A stretch of DNA of 53,183 bases, taken from the IMG/VR virus record IMGVR_UViG_3300020171_000036, positions 1-53,183 of that record; one strand, given 5' to 3'. Both the position numbers and the translations under genes were made by a program. Under the pieces are notes generated by a model that worked only from the letters and a program-made list of their open reading frames with translations, was not told where the DNA came from and searched no databases. Shown here one piece after another: positions 20,466 through 29,900 of the stretch (positions are counted from its first letter, which is position 1; every line of letters begins with the position of its first letter). Source of the stretch: a virus.

Positions 20466-22623
20466 AGAAATTGAAATCAAACTACCACCTAAATTTAAAG
20501 GACTGTTTAAGCCGGCACGATATAAGATATATTACGGCGGAAGAGGTGGTGCTAAGTCTTTCTCGTTTGCTACAGCCCTAATAATAAGGGCATATTCACA
20601 GCCGTTACGGATACTATGTACAAGAGAATTTCAGTCATCAATAGCAGACTCAGTGCATCGGCTCTTAGCCGACAGAATACACGATTTAAACCTTGACCAG
20701 TGGTTTGACGTAACAAACACAGCCATTACAAGTAAAGCGGGGTCGTTGTTTATTTTCAAGGGGTTACGCCACTCAATACAGGAGATAAAGTCCACAGAAG
20801 GTATTGATATTGTATGGGTAGAAGAGGCTCAGGCCATATCTCAAAATTCATGGAAGATACTTATTCCGACCATCAGAAAAGAAGAATCGCAGATATGGAT
20901 ATCCTTCAACCCAGAGGAAGAAACAGACCCGACATATCAAAGATTTGTAATAAATACACCACCTAACAGTATTATAAAAAAGGTTGGGTGGGAAGATAAT
21001 CCGTATTTTCCAAAGGTGCTTAATGACGAGCGCCTGTATATGTTACAAGTTGATCCCGAAGCATACGAGCATGTATGGGGCGGGGATTGCAGGCAGATAG
21101 GAGATGCGGTAATATTTAAAAACAGGGTATCGGTAGAAACATTTAATGAGCCATCAGATGACACACAACTATATTATGGAGCAGATTGGGGATTTTCTAA
21201 TGATCCCACAGTATTGATTAGGTGTTGGGTGAAAGATAAGTGCCTTTATATAGACAGGGAAGCGTATGGAATGGGGGTGGAAATAGACGACCTTCCAGAG
21301 CTTTTTGATAGTATTCCAGGGGCGAGAAAATGGAATATAAAAGCCGACAACTCACGACCGGAGACCATCAGCCACATGCAGCGACAGGGGTTTAATATCA
21401 GCGCAGCCCCCAAGTGGCAAGGTTCAATAGAAGACGGTATTACAGTTATGAAAGGATTTCAACGCATTATAGTCCATGAGAGATGCCAGCACACAGCCAA
21501 AGAGTTTAGACTATACAGTTATAAAACCGATAGATTAACGGAAGAAGTGCTACCAATTATAATAGACAAACACAATCATTGCTTTATAGCTGGAACAAAA
21601 ATATCTACGTCAAGGGGCAATGTCCCGATTGAAGATGTAAGAGTAGGTGATTTTGTTTTAACAAGGTTTGGATTTAGAAAGGTTTTATTTTCTGGTGTTA
21701 CCGGAGTTAATAAAAAGGTTGTCAGCGTTAATATCGGAGAAAAAACAATTGTTTGCACCCCAGGCCATAAAATTTTTATTAATAAAAAAGGCTTTACATT
21801 TGCCAATGCTTTAAGATATAATGACTCAACTATAACATTAAAGGAGAATGAGTCATGGTTGAAACAACAGAGTATAAGGGAAAAACTTACAGAAGATATC
21901 CAAGCAGCAACAACAAGGCAGATCGTACTTATTTTACAAGATCGTATGCAAATCATAAAACACCTATTAAATTACATAGGCAGATATGGGAAGACCATTA
22001 CGGATCAATACCTATCGGACACCATATCCATCATAAAGATGGCGATTCTTCCAACAATGATATTACAAACCTCGCCTGCCTTTCCCCATCAGAACACGCA
22101 AAAAAGCATGAATGGGATGATGCCCGGAAAAGATTTCAACGAGAACATTTGGACAAGATCAGACATCTTACAAAGGCATGGCATTCAAGCCCAGAAGGAA
22201 AAATTAAACATAGAGAAATTGGTGCAATTGCATATAAAAAATTTATTCCAATACCCAAAATATGCAAACATTGTGAACAGTTATTCCTACCTAAGAAAAT
22301 TGGGAACGCTGATCTTTTCTGCTCTAATAAATGCAAATCAGCTTGGCGCAGAGCCTCTGGGGTTGACAACATCACAAGAGAATGCGAGGTATGCGGAAAG
22401 CAATTTAAAACAAACAAATATAGTAAAACCAAAAGTTGTTCTAGAACGTGTGCAAAGCGTGTGTGTGGTCGGGACAGCAAAGCAAGTTTATGACCTTACA
22501 ATAGAAGGAGATCATGAGTTTTTTGCCAATAGCATTCTTGTACACAATTGTTTAGACAGTATTCGCTATGGTATTAGTAGTTTAATACGAGTTGGGTTTT
22601 TTGCGGGAGCTGACTTGGCATGA
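20449..22623 (+). CDS. terL: terminase large subunit containing an intein
   Basis: Start is TTG 20449 or the adjacent GTG 20452. Exteins total about 401 residues. ATPase: YYGGRGGAKSFS (Walker A) and IDIVWVEEA (Walker B). Nuclease: YYGADWGFSNDPTV and IKADNSRPETI, then a third acidic site at HCLDSIRYG. The intein (residues 378-700) splits this last nuclease motif, between DKHNH and CLDSIRYG. The spliced enzyme cuts concatemers and pumps DNA into the prohead through the portal, which also carries an intein. Confidence 0.95.
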   Translation: MVQKNKEIEIKLPPKFKGLFKPARYKIYYGGRGGAKSFSFATALIIRAYSQPLRILCTREFQSSIADSVHRLLADRIHDLNLDQWFDVTNTAITSKAGSLFIFKGLRHSIQEIKSTEGIDIVWVEEAQAISQNSWKILIPTIRKEESQIWISFNPEEETDPTYQRFVINTPPNSIIKKVGWEDNPYFPKVLNDERLYMLQVDPEAYEHVWGGDCRQIGDAVIFKNRVSVETFNEPSDDTQLYYGADWGFSNDPTVLIRCWVKDKCLYIDREAYGMGVEIDDLPELFDSIPGARKWNIKADNSRPETISHMQRQGFNISAAPKWQGSIEDGITVMKGFQRIIVHERCQHTAKEFRLYSYKTDRLTEEVLPIIIDKHNHCFIAGTKISTSRGNVPIEDVRVGDFVLTRFGFRKVLFSGVTGVNKKVVSVNIGEKTIVCTPGHKIFINKKGFTFANALRYNDSTITLKENESWLKQQSIREKLTEDIQAATTRQIVLILQDRMQIIKHLLNYIGRYGKTITDQYLSDTISIIKMAILPTMILQTSPAFPHQNTQKSMNGMMPGKDFNENIWTRSDILQRHGIQAQKEKLNIEKLVQLHIKNLFQYPKYANIVNSYSYLRKLGTLIFSALINANQLGAEPLGLTTSQENARYAESNLKQTNIVKPKVVLERVQSVCVVGTAKQVYDLTIEGDHEFFANSILVHNCLDSIRYGISSLIRVGFFAGADLA
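21580..22548 (+). mobile_element. terminase intein (class 1) with a nested HNH gene
   Basis: The intein starts at Cys1 (CFIAGTKISTSRGN, block A), continues with IEDVRVGDFV and CTPGHKIFI (block B TxxH) and ends VYDLTIEGDHEFFANSILVH with final Asn, next to Cys+1. Length is 323 residues. The middle 200 residues have no recognised domain in the intein frame, because this DNA encodes an HNH endonuclease in another frame. Insertion in the nuclease active site of TerL is typical of inteins. Confidence 0.92.
21855..22493 (+). CDS. HNH homing endonuclease nested out of frame in the intein
   Basis: 212 residues from ATG 21855, with AAAGGAG ending eight bases upstream, so it has its own translation signal. 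LHRQIWEDHYGSIPIGHHIH followed by HKDGD and NDITNLACLSPSEHAKKH is a clear HNH homing domain, followed by two zinc knuckles (CKHCEQLF, CSNKCKSAW, CEVCGKQF). The intein frame stays open for the whole length. Lies wholly within terL and would mobilise the intein or itself. Confidence 0.9.
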   Translation: MVETTEYKGKTYRRYPSSNNKADRTYFTRSYANHKTPIKLHRQIWEDHYGSIPIGHHIHHKDGDSSNNDITNLACLSPSEHAKKHEWDDARKRFQREHLDKIRHLTKAWHSSPEGKIKHREIGAIAYKKFIPIPKICKHCEQLFLPKKIGNADLFCSNKCKSAWRRASGVDNITRECEVCGKQFKTNKYSKTKSCSRTCAKRVCGRDSKASL

Positions 22624-22660
22624 GGTGGTTTGATGACGTTTAGAGAGTGCTTATATCATT

Positions 22661-22837
22661 ATGCAGGATAAAAGATGGCAAAACGGTAAAGGTTACCATA
22701 AATATTATTACACAGTAAAAGACATAGCACAAATTACAGGAAGGGCGATTGGAACGATTCGGAACGACATGAGCAAGGGTAAATTAGAAATGAGCGATTT
22801 GTTAAGTGTGATAAAGTACATTAAAAAGTTTACATAA
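22661..22837 (+). CDS. small helix-turn-helix protein
   Basis: 58 residues. YYYTVKDIAQITGRAIGTIR followed by NDMSKGKLEMSDL resembles a MerR/excisionase-like winged helix. The ribosome-binding site is weak. Its 3' end forms the first copy of the 16-base direct repeat (22825-22840). It could regulate late genes or act at the structured region downstream. Confidence 0.6.
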   Translation: MQDKRWQNGKGYHKYYYTVKDIAQITGRAIGTIRNDMSKGKLEMSDLLSVIKYIKKFT

Positions 22838-22840
22838 TAT
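22825..22840 (+). repeat. direct repeat, left copy
   Basis: AAAGTTTACATAATAT, identical to 23281-23296, at the end of the HTH gene. The two copies bound a gene-free structured segment of 440 bases. Confidence 0.85.
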
Positions 22841-23280
22841 GGCAATAATTATCAAAACTAACCTAAATATAATAATAACAAATAATTATCAACGTCCATA
22901 TTTTAATATTATCAGACGTTGTAAAAAGAGCACCAGTTATATCAGCGCAATCCTGGTGCAGCCGAAAGGAAAGATTGAGGGCTGATGTAATGTCGTGGTG
23001 ACATCGCGGACAAAAAAAGGAATGACCGATCTATACGGGCGGATTCAAGTATGATAAACAGGCTAATACAAATTGCATCCAAAGGAACTATTCTTACGAG
23101 GATAGTCAGGTTTCTGTTCATACCTAAAGACCAGAGCAGGGCGCTTAGGCATAGCGATATATGTCGCCTGATAAAGCGATTTCCTTTTCCATGTGACTTT
23201 ATGGTTTTTGTCGGTTCTGGATTCCCCGCTAATTAACTAAAGGCAGGGATGCAAGGAGACATGCCCGTAAAACAAACCAG
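22841..23280 (+). ncRNA. repeat-flanked structured region with an H-type pseudoknot
   Basis: GCACCAG (22930-22936) pairs with CTGGTGC (22953-22959). ATCAGCGCAATC (22941-22952) pairs with GATTG-AGG-GCTGAT (22973-22986). The stems cross with no base between the second 5' arm and the first 3' arm, an ideal stacked pseudoknot. Other stems are ATGTC/GACAT, CAACGTC/GACGTTG and AGGC/GCCT around GCGA/TCGC. A 61-codon frame (23051-23236) here lacks a ribosome-binding site and protein character. RNA strand is assumed to be the coding strand of the neighbours. Confidence 0.5.
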
Positions 23281-23296
23281 AAAGTTTACATAATAT
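23281..23296 (+). repeat. direct repeat, right copy
   Basis: Identical to 22825-22840 and followed at once by the palindrome ATGACCA-CC-TGGTCAT. Confidence 0.85.
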
Positions 23297-23371
23297 CATG
23301 ACCACCTGGTCATTATTGAAATAAACTATTGATATACAACAAAATGCGGTGATAATTAGGTAAGGACATAC

Positions 23372-23572
23372 ATGACAACCAAAGCCTGTAAAAAGAAGGG
23401 TAAAAAACACACGCCAATAACTTCAGAAGCCCAAAGAGGCCTTATGGGTGCGGAGCTCGCTCGCAGGCGAAAAGGCGGCAAGGGACTTTTATCCAGCATC
23501 ACGACGGACGAATTAGAGAGTCACCTAAAGGAGTCTGCCGGTAAAAAATTACCCAGAAGGGTTAAGAAATGA
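23372..23572 (+). CDS. small basic phage protein
   Basis: 66 residues, 30% Lys/Arg. KKHTPITSEAQRGLMGAELA and LESHLKESAGKKLPRR fit a small conserved protein found between terminase and portal genes of several phages. Role unknown, perhaps a minor virion or packaging factor. Confidence 0.65.
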   Translation: MTTKACKKKGKKHTPITSEAQRGLMGAELARRRKGGKGLLSSITTDELESHLKESAGKKLPRRVKK

Positions 23573-23670
23573 GAGAATATTTAACAGTTCTTAGGTGTGT
23601 TCTTGTGGTGATATTGGTTATTCCAATAATAGTTTTATTTATGATTATGGGGCGATATAATTATTTATGA
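23569..23670 (+). CDS. 33-residue single-TM peptide
   Basis: ATGA-coupled on both sides. VLVVILVIPIIVLFMIMG is a clear transmembrane helix. Function unknown. Confidence 0.55.
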   Translation: MREYLTVLRCVLVVILVIPIIVLFMIMGRYNYL

Positions 23671-24332
23671 TTATTATTGAAAAGAAACATTTTGAGACAC
23701 CACTTGGTCAGAAAAAAACCTACTATTATGATGCAATAGACCAGTCAGAGTACAGAAGGATAGCGGGCGGGATTGGATTTCCCTATGGAGACCAACCAGG
23801 ATTTATTATAGTAATGGCAGAGGACTTCCCAGAAGACCCCAGGCTAAAGAAAAGAAGATTAAGACTCTTAACAGAGCATACAAACAGTGATATTGAAAAA
23901 CTCGTTAAAGCGATATATGATTATCAAAATAGATACTTAGTTGAAACATGGCATGGAGAGACAGACAATTTGATAATGATGCACTTCATAGACAAGTTTA
24001 ATCAAAAACTTTCAAAAAAGAAACGGGGTATTTATATAAATGACGCCCCTTTCTCAGATGACCCGCATAATCTCAGGCTATATTCACACCAGATTAAAAA
24101 CCTATTATTACCCACAAAAAAGGCTATGCACTTTGGCGACAACAGCCAAATACCAGGATATCTTTCTGGGCTTTCAGCCGACCAGGTAAGACAAGACCCA
24201 GCGCAAAAACATCCTATCATAGCGGCGTTGGGTTTTTTAGTAGCGGGATTAAGCGAGCCATATTATGATGTAAATAAGGACAGAGAACTTCAGGAAGCAT
24301 ACATACAAAAACGAACAGTAGTAGGACTATGA
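23667..24332 (+). CDS. hypothetical late-region protein
   Basis: 221 residues. Segments RIAGGIGFPYGDQPGFIIVM and LVKAIYDYQNRYLVETWHGE suggest a folded alpha/beta protein. No known motif. Position between terminase and portal, with ATGA couplings, suggests a packaging or virion assembly role. Confidence 0.65.
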   Translation: MIIIEKKHFETPLGQKKTYYYDAIDQSEYRRIAGGIGFPYGDQPGFIIVMAEDFPEDPRLKKRRLRLLTEHTNSDIEKLVKAIYDYQNRYLVETWHGETDNLIMMHFIDKFNQKLSKKKRGIYINDAPFSDDPHNLRLYSHQIKNLLLPTKKAMHFGDNSQIPGYLSGLSADQVRQDPAQKHPIIAALGFLVAGLSEPYYDVNKDRELQEAYIQKRTVVGL

Positions 24333-24418
24333 GCAACCGACAAGACTCCTATCAACGACAATGGTTGAATTTTATGGGTCAGGGTAGCGATGACAGGAAA
24401 TTCACATTAATAGGATAG
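24329..24418 (+). CDS. 29-residue peptide
   Basis: ATGA-coupled frame MSNRQDSYQRQWLNFMGQGS to a TAG. Only the coupling supports it. Confidence 0.35.
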   Translation: MSNRQDSYQRQWLNFMGQGSDDRKFTLIG

Positions 24419-24429
24419 GAGAATAAATT

Positions 24430-26319
24430 ATGGGACAATTATTAGCAGAAATATTAAATGACATGTCAGATGGACGTGAACGTAGAGCAATATATACTAT
24501 GTTCACTAAACTTTTAAACAACGATGCTACATCCACACATGCAGCTATTGTGTGTGGTGCATCGGCAACCCCAATATCGGTAGCTGGGGCATTCACGACC
24601 GGCCTTGAAATATCGGCAGACGGCACCACCGGAATCTCGATCACGTCTGGATTTTCCGGTGTAAACATGCTTTCGCTGGCTGGAACTGGAAGCACTTCAG
24701 GTATTTTGATTTCTGGAGCTTGTGCTATTCCGCTGAACATTACTGGAGCTTTCACCACCGGCTTGACCATAGCCGCTGATGGAACGACAGCAATTTCGGT
24801 AACAAGCGCATTTAGTGGTACAACCGGACTATTATTTGCAGGAACAGCCACCAACGGGATTTCACTTACTGGGGCATGTGCGACAGCAGCGATCAGTATA
24901 TCTGGTGCGGAAGCTATTGGTCTGAGTATTCTAACCTCAACTCCTACCGATGGTATCAACATTGCCGCAGCTTGTGCTAATGCAATCGCTATTGGTGGAG
25001 CAAACACCACTGCAGGTATCAACATTACGGGAGCGGAAGCAGTCGGCATACAGATTGCCACTTCAACCCCTGTGGACGGTATTCTGATATCAGCCGCTTG
25101 CGCTGATGGTATTCAGTTGTCAGGTGCTAATACTGCAAACGCAATCAATATTTCAGGAGCTTCCACAGCGGTTGGGATAGGTATAAGCGGAACTTGTGGA
25201 ACTTATGGAGTAAGCATATCTGGTGCATGTACGACAGCCGCTATTGGTATCACGGGCGCTGAAGCAGTCGGGCTTCTAATTGCCACATCTACACCGACCA
25301 GCGGTATTTCAATCACCGCAGCTTGCGCCGATGGCGTAGCGATTTCAGGAGCAAATACTACAGCAGGTATTAACATAAGTGGAGCGGAAGCCGTTGGATT
25401 AAGCATTAACACCTCAACGCCTGTGGATGGTATCCTGGTTTCTGCGGCATGTGCAGATGGTATTCAATTATCTGGAGCAAATACAGCCAATGCCATTAAT
25501 ATTTCAGGGGCAAGCACGCTTAACGCTATAACTATAAGCGGGACATCTGGTGATACAGGTATTGAAATCAGTGGCACAGCGGCAAACTTTGCCATAGACA
25601 TTTCAGGTGCTCAGACGGCAGTAGGACTATCTGTATCTGGTGCATGTGCAACTGGTATTTCTATTTCTGGGGCTTGTTCAACGGCTGTAATGCAAATGGG
25701 TTCTACTGGCACACCTCTTGTTAATGATACAGCAATAGCTGGGTTTGTTTTAGGTTACTTTGATAGCGGTGTAACAAGTGGATGGCCATGCGGCGCTTTT
25801 TTCAACACAAATGTCACAGCAGCAGGCGGAAGTTTTACAGCCCTTCAGGGCGATGCTGTTTTAACCGCTGCGAAAGCTACCGTAACAGGTGTTGAGAACT
25901 GGATGCAGGTTAATACGGGCGGACGTGTAACTGGAGCTTGTCGTTCACTTCAAGGCACTATCGACTTTAGTAATGAAGATAAAGGTAGTGGGGGCGTTTA
26001 CTCGGGTGCTTGTCTTAATATTAAAGGCGAGGGAGCTGCATGTGATATTGGAACTACTCAGAGAGTTTCTTGCCTTGAGCTTAAAACAGAAGGCACTTGG
26101 AGCGCTGCCGCTGGAGAGGATTTTGATACAAAAGCAGCAGGCTATGCTATTTACTTTAACGGATTTACAGCGGCGGCAGGGGTTACAAACATTCTGTCCA
26201 GCACAAGGCTTGCGGAATTGCCAGCAAGTACAATCGGTATTAGGGTAGGTGTTGGCGCAGACGGAGCATCTGGAGCAGCTTATTATATTCCATTAGTATT
26301 AGCATCTGAATGGAACTAA
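24430..26319 (+). CDS. beta-solenoid repeat protein, putative virion fibre or decoration
   Basis: 629 residues. From about residue 35 to 430 it consists of roughly ten-residue repeats with consensus 'x-x-x-G-I-x-I-S-G-A', often with Cys or Glu after the Ala (SISGACATA, NISGAEAVG). Larger units recur: TSTPVDGIL followed by SAACADGIQLSGANTANAIN appears twice. This fits a parallel beta-helix. The C-terminal 200 residues are a distinct globular domain ending GAAYYIPLVLASEWN. Probably a fibrous structural or surface-exposed protein. Its DNA repeats are diverged at synonymous sites. Confidence 0.7.
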   Translation: MGQLLAEILNDMSDGRERRAIYTMFTKLLNNDATSTHAAIVCGASATPISVAGAFTTGLEISADGTTGISITSGFSGVNMLSLAGTGSTSGILISGACAIPLNITGAFTTGLTIAADGTTAISVTSAFSGTTGLLFAGTATNGISLTGACATAAISISGAEAIGLSILTSTPTDGINIAAACANAIAIGGANTTAGINITGAEAVGIQIATSTPVDGILISAACADGIQLSGANTANAINISGASTAVGIGISGTCGTYGVSISGACTTAAIGITGAEAVGLLIATSTPTSGISITAACADGVAISGANTTAGINISGAEAVGLSINTSTPVDGILVSAACADGIQLSGANTANAINISGASTLNAITISGTSGDTGIEISGTAANFAIDISGAQTAVGLSVSGACATGISISGACSTAVMQMGSTGTPLVNDTAIAGFVLGYFDSGVTSGWPCGAFFNTNVTAAGGSFTALQGDAVLTAAKATVTGVENWMQVNTGGRVTGACRSLQGTIDFSNEDKGSGGVYSGACLNIKGEGAACDIGTTQRVSCLELKTEGTWSAAAGEDFDTKAAGYAIYFNGFTAAAGVTNILSSTRLAELPASTIGIRVGVGADGASGAAYYIPLVLASEWN

Positions 26320-26330
26320 TAATTAAACAC

Positions 26331-26397
26331 TCACGGGATAGAGACACGTGCTTGAAAGGTTGCTTCCTGGGCGACTTTCCCGTGATAACCCCAGGGA
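26331..26397 (+). promoter_or_regulatory. predicted pseudoknot in a 5' leader
   Basis: TCACGGGA (26331-26338) pairs perfectly with TCCCGTGA (26378-26385), and CCTGGG (26366-26371) with CCCAGG (26390-26395). The stems cross, forming an H-type pseudoknot that ends nine bases before the ribosome-binding site of the next gene. Layout resembles translation-controlling pseudoknot riboswitches, but no known ligand class is recognised. Confidence 0.45.
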
Positions 26398-26417
26398 TAT
26401 TTACAGGAGATATTATT

Positions 26418-26660
26418 ATGGATGAAAATGATAGGATTACAATTTCTCAAGCGGAAAGTAAAAAATGTAATAAATGCGGCAAGGAGACGACATTTGATGA
26501 AGGGACAAATTATAGTGGACTTTTTGTGAAACTGGATACTTCTTCGGCTATGAGTAAATCAGAAATTATATTCTTACAAAATCAGATGGGTAACTATCAA
26601 CTTAAAAAGCAGTATTGTATTTGTTATGAATGTTTCCTTGATACGTTTTTAAAACCTTAA
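26418..26660 (+). CDS. small zinc-binding protein
   Basis: 80 residues from ATG 26418 (AGGAG 10 bases before). CNKCGKETTFD and CICYEC form two Cys pairs. The upstream frame to 26310 covers the pseudoknot leader and is not coding. The leader resembles that of the next gene (ACAGGAGATATTAT in both). Function unknown. Confidence 0.6.
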   Translation: MDENDRITISQAESKKCNKCGKETTFDEGTNYSGLFVKLDTSSAMSKSEIIFLQNQMGNYQLKKQYCICYECFLDTFLKP

Positions 26661-26684
26661 CCAGGAAATATGACAGGAGATATT

Positions 26685-26990
26685 ATGACTTTAAATGTTT
26701 TGGAAAGGCTATTGTTACTTAACTTACTTCCGGCAGAAGGTTCATACACAAACCTGAAATTAATGCGGAAGGCGAAAGAAAACCTATCATTCACAGAGGA
26801 TGAGAACAAGCTGCTTAATTTTAAACAGGACGGGGATTCTTTAAGGTGGGCAGATAATGTTGTCCCGGACAAAGAAATCGACATAGGTGAGATAGTAACA
26901 CAGATAATCGTTAAGGCGTTAAAGAAACTTAACGATGAGGAAAAGCTTAAAATTGAGCAAGCAAGCCTATATGAAAAGTTCGTGGGATAA
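26685..26990 (+). CDS. conserved small phage protein
   Basis: 101 residues from ATG 26685 after AGGAG. LERLLLLNLLPAEGSYTNLK, then LSFTEDENKLLNF and IDIGEIVTQIIVKALKKL, a pattern seen in small proteins beside portal genes. Function unknown. Confidence 0.65.
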   Translation: MTLNVLERLLLLNLLPAEGSYTNLKLMRKAKENLSFTEDENKLLNFKQDGDSLRWADNVVPDKEIDIGEIVTQIIVKALKKLNDEEKLKIEQASLYEKFVG

Positions 26991-26996
26991 AATATA

Positions 26997-29900
26997 ATGG
27001 CATCATCTAATCTATCACACGAAGAAATAGAGCGTCTTGTAGAAATTGAAATTAAAGATGCCGAAGAATATTCCGGTATTCGTTCAGGTAAGCGTGAAAC
27101 AAACTGGGATCGGTATTATGGCCGTAAGCTCGGTAACGAAGTTAAAGGCCGGTCTCAGTTTATGACACGAGAGGTGCTTGATACTATTGAATGGATGATG
27201 CCGTATTTTATTCGCACCTTTGCTTCAGGCGACCCCAAGATTGAGATAGAAATTAAAGGTCAGGAGTCCTGGGTGGGTAAGGCAATGATGGACAGGATAC
27301 AACTTGACCTCGGAGAAGGCACGCCAAACCTGTTTCTTATATTTTATCAATGGTTTAAAGACTCTCTGGTATCAGACACAGCTTTTACAAAACTGGCATG
27401 GGATTTAGACCAGGAAAATATATCTGTAGAATTTGACGAACTTCCGGCAGCACGATTACAACAGCTTGCCACAGACCCCGATGTAACTATTATTAATGCT
27501 GGTGAGATGGATATCGGTCAGGGGGGGATTTCGTTTAAGAATATCTCAGTCAAGATAAAGAAAACAATCAAGGATTCAATCTATGCTGAGAATGTACCTC
27601 ACTGGGAATTTCTTGCAAGCTCAAAGTCAAGAAGCGTTAATGACGAACACGGAAAAGGACATAAGACCGAAGTAACAGTAGATTATATAAAAAGAATCAA
27701 CAGGGCACGAACCGAAGGAAAGAAACCATATTTTAAAAACATAGACAGGCTTGAGTCGGGAGAAAGTAAATCAGAAATATCCGAAGGTGAAAAAACAAGT
27801 TACATGGGTGAAGATTCTCCTCTCCAGACAGACACGGAAAAGGGAGCTAAATCAGCGGTAACATTTATTGAATGGCATACAAGACTCGATGTAAACGATG
27901 ATGGTTACCTTGAGAATGTTATCTGTTTTATGGGGAATGGACACCTTTTAAGATGGGAAGAAAACAAAGATGAATTTATTCCGTTCTCTGCGCTTTCTCC
28001 TATAATTGACTGCTATAAGTTTTTTGGCATTTCGTATGCAGACCTTTTAGTAGAAATACAAAATCTCAAAACTATGCTATTCAGAAGAATACTTGATAAC
28101 TTTGATTTTCAGAACTCCGGCAGGTGGTTAAGAGACCCCAACAGTATGATTGACACCTATGCTCTTTTAAATAACATTCCCGGAAGTGTAATTACTGGAA
28201 AAGTAGATGGACTTAAAGACATCACTCCAGCGCCGTTCAACCCTGGGAATTTGACTATATTAGAATACGTTGATACGATAAAAGAGAACAGAACTGGAAT
28301 AACTCGTTATAATCAAGGGACAAGTGCTGATACACTTAATAAGCGTATAGATATTAACACTCCAGTCCCTATGGCAGATGGGACGTGGAGTTTTTTAAGC
28401 GAGATACAAGATAGAGATATGATTCTTGGCGGCGATGGCACTCCGACTATGGTTGTAAAAGCTCACGAAATAGCGCTGAGCGACAATGCCTATAAGGTTG
28501 AATTTAATGGCAGTGGGGCTACTAAAATAGATGAAATAGTTGCCGATGCCGAACATTTATGGGGTGTTTATATAGGAAGGCATTGGAAATATAAAATTTT
28601 AAACACCAAGCAAATTTTTAAGTTATTAAAAAGTGGTGAGAGAGTAAGTGTTCCTAAACCTAAACATATTGCCTCTGGACAAGAAAACGATTTGCCTATT
28701 AATCCTTATGTTTTTGGCGTTTGGTTGGGAGATGGTAGTAAGTGGGATACTGTAATAACTACGGCGGATGAAGGAGTTATACGTCGAGTAAAAGAACGGT
28801 GTGAGGAAGAAGGATGGCAAGTAAAAAAAGATGCCCATCCGCAAGGCATTTCTTACCGTATTACCAGTTGTTTTGAAAAGAAGAGAACTAAGGACAATCG
28901 TTTCTTTGCTCAACAAGATAGTCTTTTCCATAGATTATCTTCTCTGGGTGTATTCCGTAGAACAGGGGGGGATCCTCATATTCCTGCTGTTTATTTTAGA
29001 TCGTCTTATGGGCAAAGGCTGGAATTATTAAGAGGTTTAATGGACTCAGATGGTTTTTTTAGTCAGGGGATTTGTTTTTTTGGTAATTCTAATTATCGGT
29101 TAATTGAAGATATATCAAAACTTATTAGAAGTTTAAGCGGAGTTCCTAATATTAGAAAGGTTAGGACAAAAGGTAAAAAGTGGGTTAATGGGAAGAATTG
29201 TAACACGAAAGATTTTTGGTTAGTTGGATTTAATTTAAATGATTGTCCTTTTGCCCTTGAACGAAAGGCTGAGGTTTGGAGGCCTACACGCAAAAAAGCT
29301 TACCGCATAGTTGCTGTAAAAAAGGTTGAACCAAGATTAATGCGATGCCTGACAGTTGATAACCCTGATGGGTTATGGTTGATTGGGGAGCATTATATTG
29401 CCACGCATAATACCGCAAGAGGCATTATACAAATTCAGAATGCTGCCATGCAAAGGCTTGAATTAATTGGAAGAATATTCGCAGAAATAGGACTTAAAGA
29501 CTTTTATCGCAAGTGTGTTTTGTTATATCAAAAATATATGAGAAAACCATTTACTGCAAAGGTATTAGGGCAGGATAAAGAAATTATGCCAGAAATGATA
29601 CAGGGTAGGGTAATTACAAGGGTGAATATGGGTGTGGCTGCTTCAGTAGGTGCAGAAGAAGCCGGTAAAATAGAACACATGCTCGGAGTATTATTTAAGC
29701 TCAACGAATATTTCCCTGGACTTTTAACTCCTGAAAAGATACACAACCTTTCAAAGAGATACATCACTTCGCTTGGTTTTAAAAACGCAGACGACTTTAT
29801 AGAGGATGCTCAAAGTTATTTAGAGAAAGCCGAACAGATGCAACAGCAAAATGCTGAGATGCAAAAGATGATGGTCGAGTTACAGCAGAAATTCAAAGAG

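Noticed and set aside
22930-22986. HDV-like or hammerhead ribozyme
   Set aside because: No P3/P4 arrangement for HDV and no complete hammerhead core (CTGATGA with GAAA).
23051-23236. 61-codon frame in the repeat-flanked region
   Set aside because: No ribosome-binding site, odd composition, and it overlaps inverted repeats that fit an RNA better.
24402-25061. Long antisense frame over the beta-solenoid gene
   Set aside because: It mirrors the repetitive low-stop composition of the sense repeats and shows no domain or ribosome-binding site.
24600-25700. CRISPR array
   Set aside because: The DNA repeats are diverged, in frame and without spacers. They encode protein repeats.
28344-28346. Portal intein inactivated by Cys1 to Arg (TGT to CGT)
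   Set aside because: Class 3 W-C-T residues are all present, and such inteins do not need a nucleophile at position 1.
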